Part shown: positions 6,188 through 13,235 of the stretch, piece after piece
Position numbering within the stretch: the first letter of the stretch is position 1
How the letters are laid out: each line of letters opens with the position of its first letter
From: a bacterium
GTDB taxonomy: Bacteria > Sumerlaeota > Sumerlaeia > MVZB01
Direction: 5' to 3'
NCBI GenBank assembly: GCA_023480605.1
Contig: JAMCWS010000223.1
Span: forward strand, 1-16,365
DNA: 16,365 bases
Notes under the pieces: model-generated
What the model was told of the DNA's origin: nothing
Databases searched by the model: none
Seen by the model: the letters and a program-made list of their open reading frames with translations, nothing else
Program-made: the position numbers and the translations under genes

Positions 6188-9100
6188 TCAACTTCCCTCG
6201 ACGGCCGGCGCATCCCCGGCGGGAGACGGCCGATCCGGCAGGCGGCGCCCGCGCCAAAGGTAATAAACGACCGGATAGACGACCAGTTCCATGATGAAAC
6301 TGGTGACGATGCCGCCGATCATCGGCACGGCGATCCGTTTCATCGTGTCGGCGCCCGCCCCGTGACTCCACAGGATCGGCAGCAGGCCGAACAGCAGCGC
6401 GCCGACCGTCATCGCCTTGGGCCGCACGCGTTGGACGGCGCCGTGATATATCGCGTCGCGCAGAGCGGCCAGCGCGGCGCCGGGCGAGCCATCCGCCAGT
6501 TTTCCGTCTTTCTTCCATTGATCATAGGCCAATTCCAGATAAAGCAACATCACCTGGCCGGTTTCGGCGTCCAGCCCGGCCAGGGCGATGATGCCCACCC
6601 AGACGGCCACCGACATGTTGTAGTGCAGCAGCCAGATCAGCCAGAAGGCCCCCACGAGGCTGAAAGGCACGGCCAGCAGGACAATGGCCGTCTTGATGAG
6701 GCTTTGCGTGTTGAGATAGATGATGAGCATGATGATGAGCAGCGTCAGCGGCACGACGATCGTCAGCCGGGCCTTGGCCCGCTGCATGTATTCGTACTGG
6801 CCCGACCAACCGATGGAATAGCCCGCGGGCAGGCTGATGCGTCCTTCGCGAATCGCCTGGTCGACCGCGCGCCGGGCGTTATTCACATACGTGCCCACGT
6901 CGATATCCTCCAGGTCGACGTAGATCCAGGTGTTGGGCCGGCTTTGTTCGCTCTTGATCGCCATCGGCCCCTCCTCGATCATGAATGAACCGAGCTGCTC
7001 CAGGGGGATCTGGCTGCCGCCGGGAGTCGGAACCAGCACGTGCTTCAGTTGGTCAATGTTGTCGCGCAGTTCGCGCGGGTAACGCAGGTTGATCGGGTAG
7101 CGTTCCAGCCCCTCGATGCTCGTCGATATATTCATCCCCCCGATGGCCGTCATGAAGACATCCTGCACGTCGCCCACCGTCAGGCCGTAACGCTGGATGG
7201 CCATCCGGTCTGGATCGAAGTTGACGTAACGGCCGCCCACGACGCGTTCGGCGTAAACGCTGCGCGTGTGGGGAACCTGCCGGATGACGGCCTCGATCCG
7301 CTCGCCGACGCGCTGAAGAACCGCCAGATCCGGGCCGCTGACCTTGATGCCGACCGGCGTCTTGATGCCCGTCGAGAGCATGTCGATGCGGGTTTTGATC
7401 GGCATCGTCCAGGCGTTGGTCAGGCCTGGGAACTTGATCTGGCGGTTCATTTCCGTCGTCAGTTCGTCGGGGGTTCGCCGCCGGTGGGCCACGACGCGTC
7501 CCATGTCGTCGCGGATGTCGACGGCCGGCCACTCCGCTTCGGGCTTGAGGCGGATCGTCGTCTCGATCATGTCGTATCCCGCCGGATCGGTGGCCGTCTC
7601 GGCCTTGCCGATTTTGCCGTAGACCGTCCCGACCTCGGGGAAGGCCATGATGATCCGGTCGGTCTGTTGCAGGATCTCACGCGCCTTGGTCGCGCTGATT
7701 CCCGGGAGGGTGGTCGGCATGTAAAGCAGATCGCCCTCGTACAGGGGCGGCATGAATTCACTCCCCAAGCGGGAATAGGGATAAAGCAGCGAGGCCATGA
7801 CCGCGAGTGCGCCGCAGATGATGCCCCAGCAGACCGCCTTGTGGCGCAGGATCCCAACCAGCACGGGATGATAGACGCCAATCAGCAGGCGGTTGACGGG
7901 ATTGCGCGCCTCGGGTTGAAGGGCTTGGGGCAGCAGAGCCGCCAGTAAGACCAGGCCGGCCGCCAGGGCGATCCAGGTCCAGAGCGAAAGGCCCAGCCAA
8001 AGCGGTCCCCGGCCCATCTCCAGATGGCGCGTGAGCAGCCAGATGAGCAGGACGCCCAGCAGGGGCGACACGACGATCGTCAGCCGGCGGCGCAGTCGGC
8101 CCCAGCGCTCGGGCAGCAACGACCGGCGGATGAAAAGGCCCGCCAACAGGGGCGAAACGGTGATTGCCAGGAAGGCGGCGCTGCCCATGGCGTAGGTCTT
8201 GGTGAAGGCCAGCGGCTTGAATAGCCGGCCCTCCTGCTCTTCCAGCGTGAAGATGGGCAGGAAGCTGACGGTGATGATCAGCAGGGCGTAAAAGAGCGTG
8301 GGGCCGACTTCGCCGCAGGCCTCGCGCACCACATCCCAGTGGCCCCGCCCGCCTGGCTGGCGTTGTTCGTGCTCATAATGCTTGTGGACGTTTTCCACCA
8401 TGATGATCGACGCGTCAACCATCGCGCCGATGGCGATGGCGATCCCGCCGAGACTCATGATGTTGGCTCCCAGCCCTTGGAAATACATGATCACGAAACT
8501 CATCAGCACGGCCAGCGGCAAGGTGAGGATGGGCACCAGCGCGCTGCGGAAGTGCAGCAGAAAAAGGATGATGACGATCGAGACGATGATCGATTCCTCG
8601 ATCAGGGTGTGGCGCAGCGTGTCGATCGCGCGCTCGATCAGGTTGGTCCGGTCGTAGCCCACCTCGATCTTGACGTCGGGCGGCAGCGACTGCCGCAACT
8701 CGGCCAGTTTCTGTTTGACCATGGCGATCGTCTTCAGCGTGTCGGCGCCGTAGCGCACGACGACGATGCCGCCGACCGCCTCGCCCCTGCCGTTCCATTC
8801 CATGATACCCCGGCGCATTTCGGGGCCCGCGACCACCGAGCCGACATCCTTGAGCAGGATCGGCGTTCCGTCATCGCGCACGCCCAGGGCGATGTTCTCG
8901 ATTTCATGGACCGATTTATCACTGCGCGCGATATCCAGATCGATCCCCTTCTTTTGCGCCGCCGCGCGTTCGGCGTCGCTCAGGGCGCCCAGGTAACCCA
9001 GGCCGCGCAGCATGTATTCGCTTTCGGCCTGTTCGATGGTGCTGCCGCCCACTTCGTTGTTCGAGCGCTCGATGGCCATCCGCACGCCGGTGATCGGGAT

Positions 9101-9694
9101 GCCGTAGGCCCGCATTTTTTCCGGGTCCACGGTGACCTGGTACTGGCGCACATAGCCGCCGACCGACGCCACTTCGCTAACCCCCGGCAAGCCCGTCAGT
9201 TCGTATTTGAGCTGCCAGTCCTGGATCGAGCGCAGTTGGGATAGGTCGCGCTTGTCGCTCGTCAGCGCATACATGAAAGCCCAGCCCACGCCCGTCGCGT
9301 CGGGGCCGAGTTGCGGCGCGACACCCTGCGGCAACTGAGAACGCAATTGCGAGAGATACTCCAGCACCCGGCTGCGCGCCCAATAAATGTCGGTGCCGTC
9401 TTCGAAGATCACGTAGACGAAGGAAAAATTATAAAATGAGTAGCCGCGCACCACCTTGGCGTAGGGCACCGACAGCATCTTGGTCGTGATCGGGTAGGTG
9501 ACCTGGTCCTCGACGATCCGGGGGGCCTGGCCGGGATACTCGGTATAAACGATCACCTGCGCGTCGGAAAGGTCCGGGATCGCGTCCAACCGGATGTGCG
9601 TGGTCGCGTAAAGGCCGCCCGCCAATATCGCCGCCATCATCAACATGATGACGAACTTGTTGTCGATCGAAAACTCGATGATGCGCCGGATCAT
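6188..9694 (-). CDS. cusA: CusA/CzcA-family heavy-metal efflux RND pump
   Basis: A 1168-residue inner-membrane proton/metal antiporter (HAE1-like RND fold), longer than E. coli CusA (about 1047). The N-terminal segment MIRRIIEFSIDNKF begins TM1 and starts as in homologues; its ribosome site is weak (AGGA, 13 nt away). Conserved blocks include LDAIPDLSDAQV (36-47), GWAFMYAL (137-144), the TM4 motif GAMVDASIIMVENVHKH (423-439), TLPGISATKAREIL (662-675), GKAETATDPAGYDMIETTI (696-714), MTVGALLFGLLPILW (1095-1109) and AVPMIGGIVTS (1122-1132). Proton-relay equivalents are D427, E1044 (LDAETG) and K1093 (RPKAMT). Of the CusA Met triad, M772 in RIDMLSTG is kept, the M623 equivalent is L838, and the M672 equivalent is A912 with M911 beside it. 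Residues of about 530-597 add two hydrophobic segments absent from E. coli CusA. M772 and the CusB-type adaptor favour Cu/Ag as substrate, but the incomplete triad leaves specificity open. Confidence 0.92.
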   Translation of the reverse strand: MIRRIIEFSIDNKFVIMLMMAAILAGGLYATTHIRLDAIPDLSDAQVIVYTEYPGQAPRIVEDQVTYPITTKMLSVPYAKVVRGYSFYNFSFVYVIFEDGTDIYWARSRVLEYLSQLRSQLPQGVAPQLGPDATGVGWAFMYALTSDKRDLSQLRSIQDWQLKYELTGLPGVSEVASVGGYVRQYQVTVDPEKMRAYGIPITGVRMAIERSNNEVGGSTIEQAESEYMLRGLGYLGALSDAERAAAQKKGIDLDIARSDKSVHEIENIALGVRDDGTPILLKDVGSVVAGPEMRRGIMEWNGRGEAVGGIVVVRYGADTLKTIAMVKQKLAELRQSLPPDVKIEVGYDRTNLIERAIDTLRHTLIEESIIVSIVIILFLLHFRSALVPILTLPLAVLMSFVIMYFQGLGANIMSLGGIAIAIGAMVDASIIMVENVHKHYEHEQRQPGGRGHWDVVREACGEVGPTLFYALLIITVSFLPIFTLEEQEGRLFKPLAFTKTYAMGSAAFLAITVSPLLAGLFIRRSLLPERWGRLRRRLTIVVSPLLGVLLIWLLTRHLEMGRGPLWLGLSLWTWIALAAGLVLLAALLPQALQPEARNPVNRLLIGVYHPVLVGILRHKAVCWGIICGALAVMASLLYPYSRLGSEFMPPLYEGDLLYMPTTLPGISATKAREILQQTDRIIMAFPEVGTVYGKIGKAETATDPAGYDMIETTIRLKPEAEWPAVDIRDDMGRVVAHRRRTPDELTTEMNRQIKFPGLTNAWTMPIKTRIDMLSTGIKTPVGIKVSGPDLAVLQRVGERIEAVIRQVPHTRSVYAERVVGGRYVNFDPDRMAIQRYGLTVGDVQDVFMTAIGGMNISTSIEGLERYPINLRYPRELRDNIDQLKHVLVPTPGGSQIPLEQLGSFMIEEGPMAIKSEQSRPNTWIYVDLEDIDVGTYVNNARRAVDQAIREGRISLPAGYSIGWSGQYEYMQRAKARLTIVVPLTLLIIMLIIYLNTQSLIKTAIVLLAVPFSLVGAFWLIWLLHYNMSVAVWVGIIALAGLDAETGQVMLLYLELAYDQWKKDGKLADGSPGAALAALRDAIYHGAVQRVRPKAMTVGALLFGLLPILWSHGAGADTMKRIAVPMIGGIVTSFIMELVVYPVVYYLWRGRRLPDRPSPAGDAPAVEGS

Positions 9695-9718
9695 GATCGT
9701 CTTGATATCCTGTATCTT

Positions 9719-9763
9719 TCAATGTCATCGGTTCCATAAGTTCCATCGGTCCCAGATGCCCCA
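9719..9763 (-). repeat. 9-bp tandem repeat array between the adaptor and pump genes
   Basis: On the minus strand five 9-bp units follow the adaptor stop: TGGGGCATC, TGGGACCGA, TGGAACTTA, TGGAACCGA, TGACATTGA. The middle three units agree best with a consensus TGGRACCGA, and the outer two are decayed. The array fills most of the 76-nt gap and ends 24 nt before the pump start codon. The units are non-coding, since no start with a ribosome site precedes them. This may be a short, degenerate remnant of an intergenic repeat family, or a spacer affecting translation of the pump gene. Confidence 0.55.
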
Positions 9764-9770
9764 TGGGTTC

Positions 9771-11519
9771 TTATTTTTCGGCTCCCCCCGAGGTCGGATG
9801 CCCGGCGCGCCACTTCGCCTCGGTCGTCGTTGCCGTTGTTTTCGTGTCCTCCCGCGCGGGGTCCGTCTTCATCCCCGGGGGCATCGCGCTCGCGGCGGCG
9901 GCGGCGCTACCGGGCGGTTGCGCCGGCTTGCTTTCAGCCGTCCCCGGCCCTGTTTTGAATATATGTTCCGTGTCGACCGGCCCCGGCTGGAGCATCTTGA
10001 GGGCCGCTTCGCGCAAGCGGCTTTCCGAATCCAGCAGGAACTGGCCGCTGACGACCACCATTTCTCCCGGCATCAGGCCCTTGAGCACCTGCAACCGCCC
10101 GTCGGCCGTGCGCGCGCCCGTCGTGAGTTGGCGAGGCTCGAACTTGCCACCCCCTCGCATCACGAAAGCCACCTGGCGCTGGCCCGTGTCGATCACGGCC
10201 ATCGCCGGAACCAGGACCGCCTTGTCCTCCAACTCGCGGCGTAACTCGATCGTCGCATACATCCCCGGCTTAAGGTCGTAGCCGGGATTATCGAACTCCA
10301 TCCGCACCGGGATTTCGCGCGTGCCTGGTTCAAGGTAGGGATAGACGTACGTCACCCGCCCGCGATGGAGGCGGCCCGGAAGGTAATCCAGGCGCATTTG
10401 GGCTTCCTGGCCCGTCGCCACGTAGGGCAGGTCCGCTTCATAGACCTTGCCGATCACCCAGACGGTTGACAAGTCGGCGATCTTGTAGGCCGGCATCCCC
10501 GCCTTGAGTTCGTCGCCCTCGACAACGTTCTTTTCGGTCACGATACCGGTCAGTTGTGAAAGGATCGTCATCGTTTTTTGCGGTTTCCGTTGCGTTTCCA
10601 GGCTTTGGATCTGCGCGTCGCTGATGTCGAACAACCGCAGGCGGTCGCGCGCCGAACCCAGGCGGCTGCGCGCCAACGCGGCCGCATCCTTCATCCCCCG
10701 AGCCTCGGAATTGCCGGCGTCGCGCAGCGCCACCAGGTATTCCTCCTGCGCGCTGTAGAGTTCGGGTGAGTAGATCTCGAATAACGCATCGCCCCGGCGG
10801 ACCTGCGCGCCGGTCTCGTTGACATGAACTTTTTGCACCCAGCCGGAGACCTTCGTGGTGACCGCCCCCAGTGTTTGTTCGTCATACCGCACCGTCCCGA
10901 CCGTGCGGATCGTTTTCACCACCGGCCCTGCGCGCACCACGTCGTAGCGCACGCCCATGTTTTGTTCCGTCACCGGATCGATGCGGATGGTCGGGCCCCC
11001 GGCCGTCTCGTTCGCCAACGTCTCCGCATACACCGGCACCAGGTCCATTCCCATCGTGTCTTTGCCCGGCTCGTTGCGGATGTAATTCGGATCCATCGAT
11101 GAACGCCAGAAAAGGATCTTGCGTTTCGGGGCGGCGCCGCCGATCTCCTCACCGCTCCCCGTCGGCCGGGCGATCTCCCCCCGCGCTTCCAGGATCATCC
11201 GCGCGCGGTCGGGGTCCATCGGCACCAGTTTCATCCCGCATTTGGGGCAGTTCCCCGGATGGTCCTGGACGACTTCGGGATGCATGCCGCAGGTGTAGAG
11301 CGTTTTCAGGGCCGTCGGGGTTTCCTGCGCCGCGGCTCGACTGGCGTCCGGGACGGATCCTTTAACCTCGGACTCCGCCGTTTTTCCCGGCCCCGAGCAA
11401 CTAAAGATGAAGACCCCCCCCAGGACGGCGAACACGATGATTGCCGCAATCACGGCGCGCTCGGTCACGCGTTTCCGTTCGGACGAGGCGTTCGTTTTCA
11501 AGTTGGCTTCTCCTCCCAT
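9771..11519 (-). CDS. cusB: CusB-type periplasmic adaptor with N-terminal heavy-metal-binding domain
   Basis: A 582-residue membrane-fusion protein joining the RND pump to the outer-membrane factor. A hydrophobic anchor spans 22-40, ending FSCS, so membrane anchoring or lipidation at Cys41 is possible. Residues 75-101 form a heavy-metal-binding motif with C77, M79, H80, C91, C94, M96 and M101. Residues 134-164 follow as the CusB metal-capture segment, with M142, M156 and M158 matching the E. coli CusB triad M49/M64/M66. The lipoyl halves (about 218-250 and 322-348) flank a hairpin with SPELYSAQEEYLVALRDA (251-268). Beta-barrel and membrane-proximal domains run to about 510, and a Pro/Ala/Thr-rich tail of about 70 residues ends the protein. 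The ATG at 11519 follows GGAGG by 11 nt. A TTG at 11501 with GGGAGGAG 8 nt upstream is a serious alternative. This is the first gene of the efflux operon, behind a predicted sigma-54 promoter. Confidence 0.9.
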   Translation of the reverse strand: MGGEANLKTNASSERKRVTERAVIAAIIVFAVLGGVFIFSCSGPGKTAESEVKGSVPDASRAAAQETPTALKTLYTCGMHPEVVQDHPGNCPKCGMKLVPMDPDRARMILEARGEIARPTGSGEEIGGAAPKRKILFWRSSMDPNYIRNEPGKDTMGMDLVPVYAETLANETAGGPTIRIDPVTEQNMGVRYDVVRAGPVVKTIRTVGTVRYDEQTLGAVTTKVSGWVQKVHVNETGAQVRRGDALFEIYSPELYSAQEEYLVALRDAGNSEARGMKDAAALARSRLGSARDRLRLFDISDAQIQSLETQRKPQKTMTILSQLTGIVTEKNVVEGDELKAGMPAYKIADLSTVWVIGKVYEADLPYVATGQEAQMRLDYLPGRLHRGRVTYVYPYLEPGTREIPVRMEFDNPGYDLKPGMYATIELRRELEDKAVLVPAMAVIDTGQRQVAFVMRGGGKFEPRQLTTGARTADGRLQVLKGLMPGEMVVVSGQFLLDSESRLREAALKMLQPGPVDTEHIFKTGPGTAESKPAQPPGSAAAAASAMPPGMKTDPAREDTKTTATTTEAKWRAGHPTSGGAEK

Positions 11520-11570
11520 CACCCGGCGATCCTCCCTGCGTTCAGCGATCGGCCTCACGGGCACAATTCC

Positions 11571-11587
11571 AAGCAGTCCCCGTGCCA
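11571..11587 (-). promoter_or_regulatory. predicted sigma-54 promoter of the metal-efflux operon
   Basis: On the minus strand the sequence reads TGGCAC-GGGGA-CTGCTT. The -24 element matches the TGGCAC consensus perfectly. The -12 element CTGCT differs from TTGCW only in its first base, and the GG-to-GC spacing is exact. Transcription would begin near 11561, giving a 42-nt leader before the adaptor ATG at 11519. An adjacent, divergently transcribed NtrC-family regulator makes the match credible. Confidence 0.65.
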
Positions 11588-11652
11588 GATTGTGGGCGCA
11601 TCTGTCTCAGCCGGACCAACGATACCAATTTTAAACTGTTTTTCAACATGCT

Positions 11653-11668
11653 TGCCATCGCTTTGGCA
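11653..11668. promoter_or_regulatory. candidate enhancer (UAS) dyad for the NtrC-family regulator
   Basis: TGCCA (11653-11657) and TGGCA (11664-11668) form a perfect inverted repeat with a 6-bp spacer, a size typical of dimeric enhancer-binding-protein sites. Its centre is about 100 bp upstream of the predicted leftward start (11561) and about 122 bp upstream of the rightward one (11783), the usual distance for sigma-54 enhancers. A second, longer-spaced repeat GGCGGTG/CACCGCC (11712-11718 and 11746-11752) lies nearer the rightward promoter. Confidence 0.45.
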
Positions 11669-11756
11669 TGGCGCGGTGTGGCGATGCCTGCTTGAATAGA
11701 GGTGAGAAATAGGCGGTGCCAGACGCCCACGATCGCCGCGTGCCCCACCGCCGACT

Positions 11757-11772
11757 TGGCGTTTTCCTTGCT
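11757..11772 (+). promoter_or_regulatory. predicted sigma-54 promoter of the two-component operon
   Basis: TGGCGT-TTTCC-TTGCT matches the -24/-12 consensus TGGCRY-N5-TTGCW at every fixed base with correct spacing. Transcription would start near 11783, about 72 nt before the regulator ATG at 11856. Combined with the opposite sigma-54 promoter, this predicts that the regulator activates its own operon together with the efflux genes. Confidence 0.65.
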
Positions 11773-11855
11773 CGTTTACCCGATATGAGGCTCTGGCCGT
11801 AAGATAAAGGCCCCCTATGTTGCATATCCAACAGCGTTCCTGTGGGAATTGAAAC

Positions 11856-13235
11856 ATGCGGACTTTAAGTCGAACCAACCTTGCATTGGCCGATGCGACC
11901 GTCTTGCTGGTCGATGACGACCCGAATTACCGCAAAGTCGTGGCGTACAATCTCACCAAACTGGGGGCGGTCGTGACCGCCGCCGGGGACGGGCGCAAAG
12001 CGCTCGAACTGCTCAGCGAGAATGCCTACGACCTGGTGCTGACCGACGTCAAGATGCCGGGGATGGACGGTCTGGAGTTGTTGGCAGCCATCCGCTCCCT
12101 CCACAAGGAGATACCGGTGATTCTGGTGACCGCCCATGGCGATATCGAGATGGCCGTCGAGGCCATGCAGGCGGGCGCTTTCGATTTCGTCACCAAGCCG
12201 TTCGACCGTCAGCGCCTGGCCGAAAAAATCGAGCGCGCGCTCAAACTCCCCCGATTGGAGCGCGAAAACCGCGCCCTGCGCGAGGAACTGGGCAGCCGTT
12301 ATGCTTTCGAAAGCATCATCGGCTCCAGCACCGCCATGCGTGAGCTTTTCGACCTGATGAACCGGGTTGTCCACCGCGACACCACCATCCTGATTCTCGG
12401 CGAAAGCGGCGCCGGCAAGGAACTGGTCGCCCGGGCGCTGCACTATCACGGCCCACGGTCGCGCGGGCCGTTCGTGGCCATCAACTGCGCGGCGATCCCG
12501 CCCACCCTGCTGGAAAGCGAATTGTTCGGGCATGCCAAGGGCGCTTACACCGGCGCCGACGCCGCCCGCGAAGGGCGCTTCCAGGCCGCCTCGGGCGGCT
12601 CGCTGTTCCTGGATGAAATCGGCGACATGTCCCTCGAGTTGCAGGCCAAGTTGTTGCGCGTGCTCCAGGAACGGCGGGTCGAACCGGTCGGTTCGAACCA
12701 GTCCATCGCGGTCGATGTGCGCATCATGGCCGCCACGAACCAGGACCTGGAAAAGCTGGTCAAGGAGGGCGAATTCCGCCGCGACCTCTATTACCGGCTC
12801 AACGTCGTGCCGCTCCACCTGCCGCCGCTGCGCGATCGGCGTGACGATATCCCGTTGCTGGCCAGGCATTTTCTCGGGAAATTCGGCGAACCCGACGTCA
12901 GGATCGAACCCGGCGCGATGGAGAAATTGATGAGTCATGCCTGGCCCGGCAACGTGCGGGAACTCGAAAACAGCATCGAGCGCGCCCTGGCCCTGCGCGC
13001 CCATCCGGACCGGATCACCGCCGACGATCTGCTGCGGTTCGGCCCCGCCGCGGCCGGCGGCGACGTGACGCTTTACGAAATTCCCGACGAGGGCATCGTG
13101 TTCGCCGATCTCGAAAAACGCCTGATCGTGAGCGCGCTTCACAAAGCGGGCAACAACCAGACCCGCGCCGCCAAACTGCTCGGTCTCTCGCGTCAGCAAC
13201 TCATTTACCGGATGCAGAAGCATGACCTGTCCTGA
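11856..13235 (+). CDS. NtrC-family sigma-54-dependent response regulator (ZraR/AtoC-like)
   Basis: A 459-residue three-domain activator of sigma-54 RNA polymerase. The receiver domain (about 14-130) has the acidic pocket D20-D22, phospho-acceptor D64 in LTDVKMPGMDG, T92 and K114. The AAA+ domain (about 152-380) has Walker A GESGAGKE (182-189), the sigma-54 contact loop GAYTGA (229-234, Tyr in place of the usual Phe), the Walker B region SLFLDEIGD (249-257) and RRDLYYRLNV (308-317). The C-terminal Fis-type HTH is NQTRAAKLLGLSRQQLIYRM (434-453). All catalytic motifs are intact. The ATG at 11856 has only a weak upstream GGGAA. The kinase gene overlaps its end by 14 nt, so they form a cognate pair. 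Position, divergent orientation and promoter type make it the likely activator of the efflux operon. The signal is not identified. Confidence 0.93.
   Translation: MRTLSRTNLALADATVLLVDDDPNYRKVVAYNLTKLGAVVTAAGDGRKALELLSENAYDLVLTDVKMPGMDGLELLAAIRSLHKEIPVILVTAHGDIEMAVEAMQAGAFDFVTKPFDRQRLAEKIERALKLPRLERENRALREELGSRYAFESIIGSSTAMRELFDLMNRVVHRDTTILILGESGAGKELVARALHYHGPRSRGPFVAINCAAIPPTLLESELFGHAKGAYTGADAAREGRFQAASGGSLFLDEIGDMSLELQAKLLRVLQERRVEPVGSNQSIAVDVRIMAATNQDLEKLVKEGEFRRDLYYRLNVVPLHLPPLRDRRDDIPLLARHFLGKFGEPDVRIEPGAMEKLMSHAWPGNVRELENSIERALALRAHPDRITADDLLRFGPAAAGGDVTLYEIPDEGIVFADLEKRLIVSALHKAGNNQTRAAKLLGLSRQQLIYRMQKHDLS

Noticed and set aside
11520..11564. GTG start at 11564 for the cusB-like adaptor
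   Set aside because: It has no ribosome site and lies at or upstream of the predicted transcription start near 11561.
11806..11824. AGGCCC...TTGCAT as an additional -24/-12 promoter before the regulator
   Set aside because: The GG-to-GC spacing is one base too long for sigma-54 and the -24 element is poor; the site at 11757-11772 is far better.
11865..13223. 452-codon open frame antisense to the response regulator
   Set aside because: The plus strand encodes an intact NtrC-family protein; the antisense frame is a GC-bias shadow with no domain signature.
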